From: Scatophagus argus
Lineage: Eukaryota; Chordata; Actinopteri; Scatophagidae
Direction: 5' to 3'
Assembly (NCBI RefSeq): GCF_020382885.2
Contig: NC_058496.1
Location: 23,726,501 to 23,790,500 of the forward strand
DNA: 64,000 nt
Part shown: positions 25,540 to 38,116 of the stretch, piece by piece
Layout of the letters: each line of letters starts with the position of its first letter
Numbering within the stretch: the stretch's first letter is position 1
Program-made: the position numbers and the translations under genes
The notes under the pieces: generated by a model
What the model saw: only the letters and a program-made list of their open reading frames with translations
Told to the model about the DNA's origin: nothing
Database searches by the model: none

Positions 25540-25848
25540 GTCTCCCTTTATCCGTCCAGCTCTCTCTACCCCGCCCGGTCACTTCTAGTGTCGGCGAGTA
25601 TCTGCCGCAGCAGCAGCAGCAGCAGCAGCATCAGCACTGTCACTTTCACCACACCAGGGGGGGAAATGTACTGACACTACGGACCAGACCGGGAGCGCAT
25701 CACCATCTCCATCACCTCCATCAGCGCCACCGCATCCCCCTGCTTGTTTTCGGGGCTTTCTTTTCCCGAGGTTGCAAACGCTTTTTGATTTGCAGCATAT
25801 CGCTCGCACTTCGTTTGTGGATTATTGTTCCTCCTCATCGACGGAAAG
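25540..25848 (+). other. prdm8 non-coding first exon (5' end approximate)
   Basis: The 3' boundary is a strong splice donor: ACGGAAAG then gtaggt, with exon sequence ending at 25848. The 5' end is not visible. I place it after the CT tract, near the GC-box-like ccccgccc at about 25570. No TATA box is obvious. The exon holds an eight-unit GCA repeat and a minimal upstream frame ATG TAC TGA at 25666-25674. No ATG in frame with the prdm8 start remains open to the donor, so the exon is leader only. Confidence 0.55.
25607..25630 (+). repeat. (GCA)8 trinucleotide repeat in the prdm8 leader
   Basis: Eight uninterrupted GCA/CAG units followed by tcagcac. One frame would read poly-Gln, but that frame is not joined to PRDM8. 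It lies in the presumed untranslated leader. Confidence 0.85.
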
Positions 25849-28303
25849 GTAGGTCTGTGTAACGCAAAGCTTAGTGCGGTTTGGATAGTTTCAGAGAAGG
25901 GGAGGAAAGGATTTCTGGGTTTGTTTTGCGCGGCACATGCAGCCACACACCCTGCAGGAAGCTGAAAGCGGCGCAGAAAGAAAGAAAAGGGGGGAAAAAA
26001 CAACGCAGATGCGCCGCGAACAAAACCTGCGATTCAGTCACGGCGCTGATTTAGGACAGTTTTCAGCCTCGCACGGCTTTAGCAGATGGGTTAAACATCC
26101 CCCATCACTGTTCAGCCCTTACCCCACCCGCACTGGGTTTGGATGGGAGGGTGGCTGCTTTCCTCCAGTTTGTAGATGTGCAAACATTCCGTTCTTTACC
26201 TTCTTTTCTCTTATTTGAGCCTGGCCAATAATAGGTTATATTTCAGTCTCCGAACATTTGGTGCTTTTTCCCCTCTTGTGAAGCGCCTGGAGGTCTACTC
26301 CTGTTCCTCTGAACATAAAGGGGTTCTGTATGTTACCGGAAACAAATTCCTTCGGCCCACAGCGCAGCGTTAAGAGCCACTTTGGAAAAGCTCTATTTGC
26401 ACCGTGAGCAAAAACGCATAACCTTTCTGTGGCTGTTGAACCTCTCAGGAAGTTATAAAATGCTCCAAATCAGTGGGAATTGAAAGGACTTTTATTTTAA
26501 AAGGCATCTCGGGTTATTTAATCACATTTCACCTTTTTGATTTAATGAATCCGAAATGATAATCAGACGCAGACGCAAAATCGGAGCAGAGCTTCGCTTT
26601 TCCTGCGCGTCCAGTCACTGAACAACAGCAGTTGTTGGGGATGGACAGACGATGGCTGTTAATATGTGCAGCTGTTAATATCGGCCTGCTTATGTCTGAA
26701 CTGGTTCGCTTAGAAGCTGCTTGCTTCTGGATTTTACGCGGAGGAAAGCAAAGTTTTTGTACAGCTGCGGATTTCTTTATTTTATTTTTCCTCATTAACA
26801 GGTTTGGTGGAAGTTGTCCGATTGGTGATGATGATATAAACTCTTAATAGGAGAATTGAACAGTAAAATAAATCGCGCAGTGGCTAAAATAATGGCGCCA
26901 TAGTTCCTAAAACAAAGGTAAAAAGTTCGGAATTATTATTTTTGTCATTTTCAGCACAACAATCTACCCCACAGTCCAAACTGTAATTATTTCAGCAATT
27001 TAGCCATTGCCTTTTAAAGAATAGATCTACTTATTCGCTTTCTGTTAAAAGCCTTTTTTTATTATTCTTTATTTAATTTTTTTTTATATTATTCTGGTGT
27101 CCATTCGGCGTAATTTATAGCTGCACAAGTGTGTATCAGGTGCAGGCTTCCGCGCACAGTTTCTGCTGTATTTAACGGCAGAGGGAGGACGGGAGGGAGT
27201 GAACGAGCCGCAGCCGTCTAAACACACACATTCAGAGGTTAGAAAAGGGAGAAAAGAAATAATTAACTGGTCCTGCTGCTTTAATTACAGTCTCAGAGGG
27301 GAACGTGGTGGATTATGGTAATGAGGCGGCATACGCTGCCGCTTGTAGAAAGAAGAGAAAGGTTGGCTGACATGAAATCACTGACTTTGACAGACCACTT
27401 GAAAGCCATTGGACATGCTCTGTCCATTGGACATGCACGGACCTCACCAGCTCCTCCTGACAGCGTTTTGGACTTCTTTGTTCATTAGGAATAAATAACC
27501 TGTAGTGATGCTATAATAGGATTTTAAACAAACACGTCACAGCACACTTATAAAGCCTAAAACATTAGAGGAATGTTACATCTATATAATGTTAAACCAT
27601 AAAACATAGCAGAAGGCCATAAAATCGCTCCTGACGACCGCAAAGACACTTGAGGAATAATTTTTGTTTTCAGTGCCGCCAAACAACTACAGAAAAGAGC
27701 AGGCCTGCTAATGCTAATATTGATAATATTAATACGAATACAAATGCTTATTGTAATAATGAGGACAAACAAGAAAATCTATCGTAATTAACCATTTATC
27801 TAAAGAGACTAAATAAAGATTTTAATATTTTCATCATACTGTATGTGTACAATCCGCCGCAATAATAATAATAATAATAATAGTGTTATTTTTGGACTAC
27901 ATTTTCTTATTTTTATATAACTGACAGCAATGGGAAACCATATCATCAAGATGCTGAAGGTGATGCCGTCATGAACTTATTACGGGGTTTGAATTAATTA
28001 GAAAGCCTGGCCAAAAAAAGGGGAAAAAAGAGAAATGGGCCCCAAATGACGCCCTTGACAGCTGGTTTAGCCAATCTGTCTAGGAAGAGATTTATTTCCT
28101 ATCAGCAGGGACAGTGACGTGTAAGCCCACACACGTTTCTTTCTTTATTTTTTTTGTGTGTTTAAATTTAAAAAGAAAAAGTAGCAAATAAAGAATTGTG
28201 CAGGAAAGCCCGGATTAAGTTTTTGAATGTAATTGCTTTGCTCTTCGTAGTATTTATTTGCCGCCACATCCCTGATGTGTCTTGCCTTTCCCTGTCTCTG
28301 CAG
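25849..28303 (+). other. prdm8 intron 1
   Basis: 2455-bp intron from gtaggt to the acceptor ccctgtctctgcag at 28303. It is CpG-rich at its 5' end (about 25920-26150). A block at 27110-27460 is relatively GC-rich with homeobox-like TAATTA/TTAATT sites and a 13-bp direct repeat ccattggacatgc (27406-27418, 27424-27436). That block is a plausible but unproven regulatory element. An AAT trinucleotide run lies near 27861-27881. Confidence 0.6.
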
Positions 28304-28309
28304 TGTGAA

Positions 28310-28528
28310 ATGGAGGAGTCCAGCTCTCAGAAGTTGGTGTGGGATGGGGACGCCAAAGCGGTCCAGCAGTGTCTCACGGATATTTTTACAAGCGTCTACA
28401 CGACGTGTGACATCCCAGAAAACGCCATTTTCGGGCCCTGTGTGTTGAGCCACACCTCGCTGTATGACAGCATCGCTTTCATAGCCCTGAAATCCACCGA
28501 CAAACGCACAGCACCTTATATCTTCAGG
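28310..28528 (+). CDS. prdm8: prdm8 coding exon 2
   Basis: Acceptor ctctgcag ends at 28303, and six leader bases TGTGAA precede the ATG. 219 coding bases give residues 1-73, ending IFR. The donor is AGG then gtaagt at 28529, phase 0. Encodes the N-terminal half of the PR domain. Confidence 0.93.
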
Positions 28529-31021
28529 GTAAGTAGCTCTTTATTTTTATTTATTTATTTATTTTTATTTTTATCAGTTAGCATCTGAACAGGACTGCAT
28601 AATCCACTTAATGCAGCCTGTGCTTTTCTTGCTATATGCAGCTCCAAATACAGCAATTATATTATTACAGATTTTACAGATTGTGCTATTGTGTATATCA
28701 GCATTGCAACCAGAAGCTGAAATTTGCTGCAGTGACATATTAGATTTTTTCAGTTTTATTTTAAAAAAAAAATAACTGCAACAAAATCCCTACTAGTCAT
28801 TTAATCCTTTACTGAGTCATGATTTACGATTTCCACAAAAAGGAAGGAATCTGCCAGTGCTTTTGAGATTATTTGTTGTTGTGTTGTTGTTAAAACCTGT
28901 TTATTTAAAGAAATCTGTTTATTTCAAACATTTTGGCCCTGTTGTCCACATTCATACTGTCTCGTTGTCTTGTTTTAAGATGTGATTTTTAGTAAATTTG
29001 TCTGAAGAAGTTGGATGAGATTATATTTCCTTATTTGCAGTGCTTTTATTTATCTGCATGAAAAACAGTCTTTGAGGCATAAAATTTGCCTGAAAATGAA
29101 TTTGTGTTGTTGTAATGACTCTTTGGGTATGTTTGTGTTGCACAGGTGGACACCTCAGCAGCCAACAGCACCTCAGAGGGTTTGATGTGGTTGAGGCTCG
29201 TCCAGTCCGCCCGGGACAAAGAGGAACAGAACCTGGAGGCCTACGTGAAGAACGGTCAGCTTTTTTATCGCTCGCTCCGCCGGATCGAGAAGGACGAGGA
29301 GCTGCTGGTTTGGTATGGCAAAGACCTCATCGACCTGCTGATGCTCAGCTCAAGCAGAGCTCCTACCAAAAGCAAAGGTGAGTCAACTAAAATCATATAA
29401 ACTGTGCTGTCATGCTACAGCTGAAAACAATGACAAGATTTACTCTCTGCAGACTTTATTTTATTTGTAAGTCACATAAAGTTTTGTTTAGTGGCTTCTT
29501 AGGAAATACATGTATATTATGTATGTATGTATGCATATATTATTATATTATAAATTAGACTGTAATTGCTTTCATTGTTGCACAAGTGTAATGGTGATTC
29601 AAAAACAAATTTGCGCTGTTTTGGACAATGTGTCATAATATCTAAATATTAAGATTTAGTGCACAATACAGTACAATGAATTATTGTAAGAGACCACACT
29701 CAAGCAGGGCTGCTTTTGGATAGGCTCTGTTTGTCAGAACTAATCTCTCTTCTTTGCAGGTTCGTCCCACCACTCATGTCCAGACTGCAGCCAGAGGTTC
29801 CAGTTTGACTTCCCGTTTTTGGCCCATCTCCGGTTCCGTTGCACCAAAAGATTGCAAAGCATCACAGGGGCTGACGAGGAACCCAGCAAAGAGAGCAGCA
29901 GCGAACGACCAAACACAACCCCAGCCAGGCACAGCCCAAACCTGGGCCGCTCAGAGGGCTTCAGCAGCCCTCAGGACATCAACAAACCCTCCACAGACTT
30001 TCACAACCTGGCCAGGGATCTGGAGAACAACTGCACCAGTCCGCCCAGTGACAAGGAGGCTGAAATCTGCAGCGAGAGCTCAGGAAAGAGGAAGTTCTCA
30101 GAAATAGAGGAAAGGGATTGTCGAGGGAATGGTCATCCACAGTCCAAGTCTAAAGAAGAGCTCGCAACATCTGCACAGAACTACAGAGGAGTCTACGGTC
30201 TGGAGGAGAATCACAGGGCCTTCTCCCCTCCGGTCTCCACACAGCTCAGTGAGGGCAAGCGAAGTGCATTCACTGAGGTCAAGAAGTCGCCCCAGAACCT
30301 AAAACACCACAGCGGCAACAAAAACATCCAGAGCTCCAACTCTGAAAACAAAGATGGTGGTCGTCCCAGCAGCAGTCCACCAGAGAAGCACCTCAACATC
30401 AGGCAGGTACTGTCGGAAACCCAGCCACCCCAATCCTCACCCATAGGCAGCGCTTTTACCTCCGTTAGTCAGCAGGGTGACAGCAATGGTGGGGAGAGGA
30501 AGAGCGCCTTTAGCCAGCCATCTCGCTCCTCCTTCTCGCAGATCTCACCGCTGGTGATGCCGCCCAAGCTGCTGGACTGCCACCCAGCGGTGGGTGACAC
30601 CATCTCCTCCAGCAGACTCTACCAGGCCGACCACCTTGCCGCTAAACTACAGGGCGCAGAACTGGGCGCCAACTGTCCGGTGCCGGGTGGTATGGCCAAG
30701 CAGAACCCCTTCGTCTACGCCACCACCTTCTGGCCAAAGAATTCCGGGCCTATTCAGCTTCAGATGCCCTCTGCGCTCACCCTCCTGCCGCCCTCCTTCA
30801 CCTCTCTGTGCCTGCCGGCCCAGAACTGGTGCGCCAAGTGTAATGCCTCCTTCCGCATGACCTCGGACTTGGTTTACCACATGCGATCCCACCACAAAAA
30901 GGAGTATGCCATGGAGCCTCTGGTCAAGCGGCGGCGTGAGGAAAAACTCAAGTGCCCCATTTGTAACGAGTCCTTCCGGGAGCGGCATCACCTGTCACGT
31001 CACATGACCTCCCATAACTGA
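28310..31021 (+). CDS. prdm8: PR domain zinc finger protein 8 (PRDM8)
   Basis: Coding sequence joins 28310-28528, 29146-29377 and 29760-31021, giving 570 residues. The start codon gaaATGg has a good context and is the first codon 6 nt into exon 2. The PR/SET domain covers about residues 17-133, ending NGQLFYRSLRRIEKDEELLV then WYGKDL. A C2HC finger follows at C157, C160, H173 and C178. A long Ser/Pro/Asn-rich linker contains NPFVYATTFWPK. Two C2H2 fingers end the protein (C508-C511-H524-H528 and C549-C552-H565-H569) with a basic KRRR between them, a likely nuclear signal. PRDM8 is a nuclear repressor that works with bHLHE22 in neural development in mammals; methyltransferase activity on H3K9 has been reported. 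Human PRDM8 is about 689 residues, so the linker is shorter here. Teleosts have prdm8 and prdm8b; adjacency to fgf5 suggests the ancestral locus, but I cannot assign the paralog. Confidence 0.95.
28529..29145 (+). other. prdm8 intron 2
   Basis: 617 bp, gtaagt to gttgcacag. The 5' part has an imperfect TTTA/ATTT repeat (28538-28573). Nothing else recognised. Confidence 0.8.
29146..29377 (+). CDS. prdm8: prdm8 coding exon 3
   Basis: Acceptor tgcacag before 29146; donor AAAG then gtgagt at 29378. 232 bases give residues 74-150 plus the first base of codon 151. Encodes the C-terminal half of the PR domain, with the characteristic ELLVWYGKDL at about residues 125-134. Confidence 0.93.
29378..29759 (+). 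other. prdm8 intron 3
   Basis: 382 bp, gtgagt to tctttgcag. AT-rich with tatgtatg-like words near 29512-29535. No other feature. Confidence 0.8.
29760..31021 (+). CDS. prdm8: prdm8 terminal coding exon 4
   Basis: Acceptor tctttgcag ends at 29759. The exon completes Gly151 and runs open to TGA at 31019-31021. It encodes all three zinc fingers and the Ser/Pro-rich linker, residues 151-570. A single large last exon of this content is typical of PRDM8. Confidence 0.95.
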
Positions 31022-31680
31022 CTTTCACAGACTAACAAGAGAGGGACTTTGTTTTTTTTTAACAAAGAGGGACTGTGACCCTGCGTGGATTTAAGCTGTC
31101 CGACTGGAGATAAGCAACTTAAAAATACACACACACTCCTTGCACTTGTTCTCACTTTGGACTATGATCTTCTTAATTCCTTTGGTTCATTTGCGTTTGG
31201 TCCCCCCTGTACAAAATGTCATGTTTTGGGTGTATGCAAATGCATTTCGACTTCAAGATGAATCTATTTATGAAGCACTGAAAAGTTTGAGAATAAGGGA
31301 AGATTTAAATATGTGTAAATGTACAGTAAGTTGTATTTTATATCATATAAATGCAAATATAGAAAAGAAATACAAATGTAGTCACACGTCCTGGTTTACA
31401 ATGCAGCAAGTTTTTTCATGTCTACAATGGATATGGACACAAATTGGGGATATTATGTCAGACTATATTTCAGAGTGCATGTAATATTAAATAATATTGA
31501 TTTAAGATGCAGTCTATACATTACAATGTAAATAATTTGTTTTATTTGAAATATAAAGTGTAATATTTTGTGTCAGTGGGGAATAGTTTCAGTGTTTCTT
31601 CCTTTTGCGGAAATTTACTACTTGATAGTTTATCTAATCATGTTGAATGCATTGACAATAAAATAGCTTTATTTTCATCT
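31022..31680 (+). other. prdm8 3' untranslated region
   Basis: AT-rich sequence after the stop, up to about 20 bases past the AATAAA at 31657-31662. A Pumilio-type element TGTAAATA occurs at 31527-31534. The end point is inferred from the poly(A) signal. Confidence 0.6.
31657..31662 (+). terminator. prdm8 poly(A) signal AATAAA
   Basis: Canonical hexamer 636 bp after the stop codon. It is followed by a T-rich and GT-containing stretch (ttattttcatctgtgg, then a T run) that fits a downstream cleavage element. Confidence 0.65.
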
Positions 31681-34101
31681 GTGGCCTTCCTGGATTTTTT
31701 TTTTTTTTTAAACTGCAACCAAAATATGATTTCTTGATCACCTATACAACTGATCTTCTTTTTGCATTTATAGCTTATTATTTAACATTATTGTATTTTG
31801 GTTTATATAAAATGCGCATAAAGCACAAAAAAAAACATTTTCTAAACAAAATTTATCCTTTTTTTGTTGACCAAATTACATTTCATATAAAGCCAACCTA
31901 TAAATACAATAACCACGTTGTATATACAGTCTAAGCGCAACAATAATAATAAAAAATAATAATAACAGAGGATAAAGTGAATTTGTGGTTCGTCTGATTA
32001 CTGTTCGCTATTGTTTTGATCTTCAAACGAAAATAAAAGCACGAACACCGGATGTCACGCCTGCTATCATCGTCATTATTGACAAACGCCAACCGCGTTA
32101 ATCCCGACGCTGTTGGACTTTCCCCCCACGACGTCGCTTCAGTTAGAGTATCGGGGGAAAAAAGAACATTCCCATACCTGCAACTTTAACGTTTTATAGT
32201 GTCGTGGTTTAAATACATAATTCAGGCCAGTAACTGCATAATACAAGGTTTAAAATCATGAGAGAATGATTTCTAATTCGCCTTTTCTGTTTCTGTGGCA
32301 AACGTGTAAAAACAGAAATGAGTGTCGGCCAATCAATGAGCGCGTACGATACTCCATTGATGATTTCATTTACAGGAAAAAAACACATAGAACTACAGGA
32401 TATTTTTCCTGTTTGGATTAATTTTCCTTAATAAAAACACGGTGGTCATTAAATTATTATTAAACAAAAGGCCGTTTGTGGCTTCACAGACACGCGTTTC
32501 TCAGAAATCAGTTGTTTAATATAGTTTAACCTTTCCGGTTCTTTTTTTAAGGTTCAAAAATTCCTTTAACCTGCAGTGAGTGAACCTCCTGACCTGTACA
32601 GAGGCTGGAATAAAAATATAAATACCATTAATCGACCAACAGTCTGTGACCTTAATTTGAAAACCCTTTCACATGAAAGCATGAGACAGCAACAAGTAAA
32701 GTGTTTGGATTAAAGTAGTTTATTCTATCAATAAATCAATCAATCTAAATCAATAATCACCACTTAGTACAGATGATATAATTACACGATCATAATAAAT
32801 ATAATGATTAAGAAATGCTACGGCTGAATATTTCAGGACAAAAATGAAATGTGGAAAATAGTTCAACAGCGCCACCGCGTGGCCAACATATGAACCACGC
32901 GAGAGGGGATCCCAGTGTGCCGGTCTGAGGCCTAAGTGTTGCAACAGGAGACATTCTAATGAGAAATGTTTGGTTTACATGTATTTGTTTTTATACAAGC
33001 TGCTGAAAGATCAGAAACCTCAGTGAAACCATTAATCGTGATAAAGTGAATTTCACTCTTCTTGAAGTCACAGAAACTGAAAATCTGAGCAAATTGGAAA
33101 TCATCCTCTCATCGTTTTATACCTTTAATTCTGAAAAATACATTACAGACAAAAGACATCATATGAAAAGTTACATTTACATACGTGGGAATGTTATCAA
33201 TGTATAAATATTATTTCTACATAAATACATAAATACATTTCTTATATTAATATTTCAGATGGTAGTTATGATAGATAGTTAGTCATCAGAATCACCACGT
33301 GGCTAATAAATTTGATAATATTAACTCATTTTGAAGCTCCACAGCCACAGAAATAGAAATATTTCTTAAATTCTTGATATTAGTTTAATAAAACAAACAA
33401 CTCTTCCTATGACCTTTCATTTAAAGTATGCGATATCCATCAGCGGAAGGAGTTTGCCCACAAAGAGGAGAAATCCTGTAAGTGTCATGGATGAAATAAT
33501 AGCATAATAGCTTCGGAGCTTGCATGTCAGCAGATCTTTCTCCATGACAACTGTGCAAACTCCATCTGCTGATTAAGTCTGAGATTCAGCTGTAATATGA
33601 TCTCTGGATTAACAACATAATCCACACTGAAATCTCCAAAAAAGATGGTAAATGCGATTGTTTTGTGCAAATCCTAAGAATTCTGAACAATCCACAACCC
33701 TAAAAAGGATCCTCACATGAAAATCCAAATACAAGAGAAAAACTATATACACCTTGAATTTAACAATGTGTTTCATTTGCTGAAGTAAACTTTTAAAGGG
33801 CTAGTTCAGCCAAATTTCAAAGATACATATTTTGGACTGTTCCCTTAAGGGTTTTGGTGTATGTCATTCAGATTATGTAGCACCTGACTGAAGCGACCTG
33901 AAGCTTGATCTGAATCAAGCACTCACCCAGTCACCTAGTTTAAAAATTTGTTGAGCTCTCTGCTAACAGCAAACTGAAACTACAAGTTCCAGCCTCACTT
34001 TCAGATTCTGAGACTTTTGATTTTGATGATTTAGGATATTTTCTGAACATGCCACAGCTTTGATTTGCCCCTTGGATGGCTTCTTCTGCAACTGCCCCTT
34101 A
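31681..34101. other. Intergenic, no gene seen
   Basis: AT-rich non-coding DNA. Near 33795-33830 the words taaagggctagttcagccaaa resemble a common fish dispersed repeat end, but boundaries are unclear. No exon is supported. Confidence 0.45.
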
Positions 34102-34225
34102 TCAGCCGTGGCCTAGAGGTTGGAGAAGCGGCTTGATGATTGGAAGGTCACTGGTTTGATTCCCCCACTGGAAGGGCAGGAAAAATTTGGGTGTTAATGT
34201 GACAAATGTTGAGGCATACTGAAGC
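34102..34225 (+). mobile_element. tRNA-derived SINE head, decayed
   Basis: Begins cagccgtggcctagaggtt (A-box region). A B box ggtttgattcc lies at 34153-34163, followed by a short body. It is a tRNA-Ser-like head that has lost a recognisable tail. The 3' boundary is a guess. Confidence 0.6.
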
Positions 34226-34621
34226 CACCATTTCTAAAAAAGCAAAACAAAAAAAACCTTAAAATGGAAATTTACAGTGAGGAAAACACAACTAAAACAA
34301 ATTATATATCTAGATCCCACAATAAGCGGGTGAAATATGTGGTTTTTGGATTTTTAAAATCTGATCTCACACAGGACAGTAAAAATATCACAACAGGGAC
34401 ACACTGAGCACCAGTAAGGATGTAGTGAGACGAGGTCGAGGTTGAGAGAAGTGGACACAGCACAGCGTAGTGACGCTCACATGATGATAAATTACAGCAC
34501 TGGTGCACATGTCTGCATGTTACACCTCATCTCACATCAACAAACACCTCCCATGTCAGCAATCCAAACAGGTCAATCTCACCACTGAGGCATGTGATCG
34601 ACGAGGAGAGGGAGGCATTTC

Positions 34622-34623
<2 letters not shown>
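34226..34623. other. Intergenic, nothing recognised
   Basis: Non-coding sequence between a SINE fragment and a CA microsatellite. Confidence 0.5.

Positions 34624-34666
<43 letters not shown>
34624..34666. repeat. (CA)n microsatellite
   Basis: About 21 CA units, uninterrupted. Confidence 0.95.
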
Positions 34667-34667
<1 letters not shown>

Positions 34668-34825
34668 CAGTGATATTTTGTGTCCTCATGCTTTGCTGCT
34701 TGTGTCATCGTCCCTTTTGTACCCCCCCCCAACACATTTGTCACTGCATCACTCAGCGCAGAGCGGCATGGGACAGTTTATATCTCTGCTAAGCTGGCAC
34801 TTCCATTTGGCCCACTGCACCGGTC

Positions 34826-34905
34826 ACACTACATTTTTACATCTCAGGCATTTAGCTGACGCTGTCATCTGCAGCAGGCAAACAGGGAGGTGAGTAAGCA
34901 GGTAG
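34826..34905. repeat. Fragment of a common fish dispersed repeat
   Basis: acatttttacatctcaggca followed by tttagctgacgct resembles the very abundant teleost repeat with the words catttagctgacgctttt. Only a fragment is recognisable. The class is uncertain. Confidence 0.45.
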
Positions 34906-37900
34906 AGAAGCCTCGGCAAGGTTCTGTGTCTTTCTTGACGAAGCTTTGACAGGATTCATGGTGGTCGCTGGATTCAAACCTTTAACCTTTTTTGGTTATG
35001 GTACAGGCTCAAGAATTGTTACACCATCTTTGATACCTGAGCTCTGTCCGGAATAGACACTATATACTATTAATATATACTGGTAGTATACGCAAGGCAG
35101 GAAGTGATACAAGACATGTGCCAGAGAGCATCAATCAAACTGCTATGTAGCTAAGGTGCTAATGATGTAATATTCAGAAACTTGTTTGAGGAGTGGTCTT
35201 ACTCCTCTTTCAAATAGTTTTTGCATGTCCTCTTCACATTGCATTGTGAGATACATACACCTAATGATTTCACACAAAAGGTGACAGAAGTGTCTGTGTG
35301 AAGAATGAAAAAGTTAGCTGGAGAGAGACGTTCAAACTCTGAGGCCCTGGTTCCACAACACTATGACCGTTGTGACCAAGTGAGTCAACTGACACCCATA
35401 GCACACGTTCAGTTAAGGTGCAGTAAGCAGGAGGTGCCAGTTCAGAGAGCAAGATTAAAACAAAAACTGCTGCTTGTGGTAGAGCTGAGAAACAGTATGG
35501 TGGCATATCCAGATAAGTGGAGTCGTGTCATCATGCAGTGATGTGCACCAGGAAGTTGCTGTGTGTGGACCAGCCCTGTATCTTCAAAATGGTGTTTATA
35601 CTTTTTTTCTACATACATTTGTTCTGTTAACAGAAAATGTTGATACAGAGCATATCAGTGAAAATTTCAGTGACAACATACTTCATTTGTTTTTCGAAAC
35701 ATATAACAGATTAAATGATGTTTCCATAACACTAACACTAAGTTGCCTACACCAGACCACAGACCACTTTGTATGGCTGCCATCCATCCTCACATCCACC
35801 TCCATGTGATTCTAGTGCATCACATAAATGTGGTGTTTCATTTGGCTAAATAAACATTATCTCTTATGGTAATTCAGGCAGATTATGTTTCCCTTACAAA
35901 CATGTTTACTGTTACATATTATTATACAAACATGATTTCTGGGAGACAGTTTTGTGTGAGCTTAACACATCAACAAATGTAATCAGGACTTGGACACCAC
36001 TCATTCGAACTCTGTGGTTTTGGTTTAATGTTAATTAATTGATTTTGTCTTGAGCCAAGATCATGAGCTGTCCCTAACTTTAACTACGTGACCATAAAAC
36101 ATGTTTGATAACATTGCAGTCACATAAGCAAATACTGTGTTGCAAGATTGGATGGTGTTGGTGCTAAAATACATTTACTAATACATTCAACATAAACATT
36201 CTGTGGCCTACAAGATACATTAATTAACAACACTCCCTAAAACACATAACCTGACCAGCGCTGCATTTCCCTCAAAACTAATTAGCTGACAGTGTTGCCT
36301 CAAGAGTGCAACGAGTACGGCAGCTACAGAGCATGTAAAGCAAGAAAAGCAGCTAGCTAGCAAGACCATTTAAACTGTAAACCTCCTGCTCACTGCAAAC
36401 GTTGCCCTCCATCACATGCAGCATCTGTTTAATGCTGAGCTAAGCGCCAAGTGGAATTTCATTGTTAGTAAAGCATGGCTGCATATGAGTTTTCAACAGT
36501 AACAAAGTAACAGGAGCCACCAACCTTGTTTTTTAATTGCAATTTCCAAACAGAGCTGCTCCCCTGCGCACACAGGGGTCAGACAGCAAGCTAACAAGGC
36601 TGTGAAAGAAAAGTCCAGATCAAAAGTATCGATTTCACACCGTGCAGGAGTCCTGGCCCACGGGGCTGTTCTCACACACACCACAATCTGTTTGAAAGTC
36701 ATAATCCAGGGTTTACACAAGGCCAGCTCTCCCTGCTGCTGTCTGATTAGGATATTGCTGTCACGTCATTACTTTTTGAAGGTCTAAATATACACAAACA
36801 GCATCGCCCTCTGTGCACTTACACTATTTCTGACCCACAATGCACTCAATCTACAGGTCCGCTGACAGGGACAAATTTACACATCATGTCCACTCTCAGA
36901 TGATCCCTGTGCGTTCACATGCCTGTGACCTAGTGTCTCTCCCTCTGGGACTCTACCTGTCTTCAGCGCACATGTGAGTCTTGGATTCTTCACATCGTGG
37001 AGATGGTGAAGACTCTGGAGGTTAGATATTTAGGTTACACCTGTTTGGCAGCCTCCAAAACTTTGCTGCCTCGTACAGAAGAGCGTGGCCGCGGTACAGA
37101 TTGAGTACTGCTCACTGAAAACTTTTCTAAAAGGATGAATGTGTTAATGTTCAGTGAATAAATGAAAGTCTAATCATTTAGTTGCTTTTCTCGCTCTGCC
37201 TTTCGGCTCGTCACTCATGTGCTTTTTTGTTTCAGGATCAGGTTTAGTGTCATTCGGCTTCTGTCGCCAGATTCACTAGAGGTCTTCTGAGGTATGACTA
37301 TCTCAATGCATTTACAGCGCAATTAAAAAAAGATAAGAATAGAATTATAAAATTACAGCTTCCAAAATGGGCTCATGTCCCTCACGCATTTGCATGAAAG
37401 TTTTCAAATTAAGAATTGTGGCAACAAATTTAACAAAAACAGACAATAATATCAGACTTTGAAATATTTAAGCAGTGCTTTGTGACAAATTTAAACTTCA
37501 TTTTTCAGAAGACTGAAGATTTACAGTAACTGCACATGTTAACATTAATAACAGAGAAACCAGCCGGGTGATAACAAAAATCACACATCAGTCCTGATAT
37601 AAAATTTAAATAAATTGTCAAGTGATATGTCATTTTGAAAAGTTATTTTAGTGATAAAACAGAAAGTCTGTCAGTGCAATTACTTTGTATTTTGCCATTT
37701 TATTTATACCATATAGAGAACATTAAATCTATTAAAATTCCAAAATACAATATGTTTCAATAATTTTGAAATTGAATTTCCAGTTTTATGATTTGCCTGT
37801 TTTTGTAAAGTCCACATGTTGACTATCTCAGTCTTGATCAGTAGCAGGCCGGCTGCTGTTTGACATCCATGATGTAGTGACTGTGCTTCACGCAGCAGGA

Positions 37901-38077
37901 GCTGATGACTCTGAATATGGTCGTATTACTTTGTTACACATTCCACTGGCGCTTTTGAAGTACTTCTCCATAACAGCCACCGCCCACCCACACCCCGTGT
38001 CATGAAAGTCTACCCAACTTTATCAGTCGCAGTAATGACCGGAGCGCAAGGCAGGGTTCAGGTTGAGAGTTGGCTTT

Positions 38078-38116
<39 letters not shown>

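Noticed and set aside
25425..25862. 145-codon frame with poly-Gln across the prdm8 leader
   Set aside because: It is not in frame with the prdm8 start after splicing and crosses the splice donor. The Gln run is just the GCA repeat.
34594..34893. 99-codon frame over the CA microsatellite
   Set aside because: Reads (TH)n from the repeat; no gene features.
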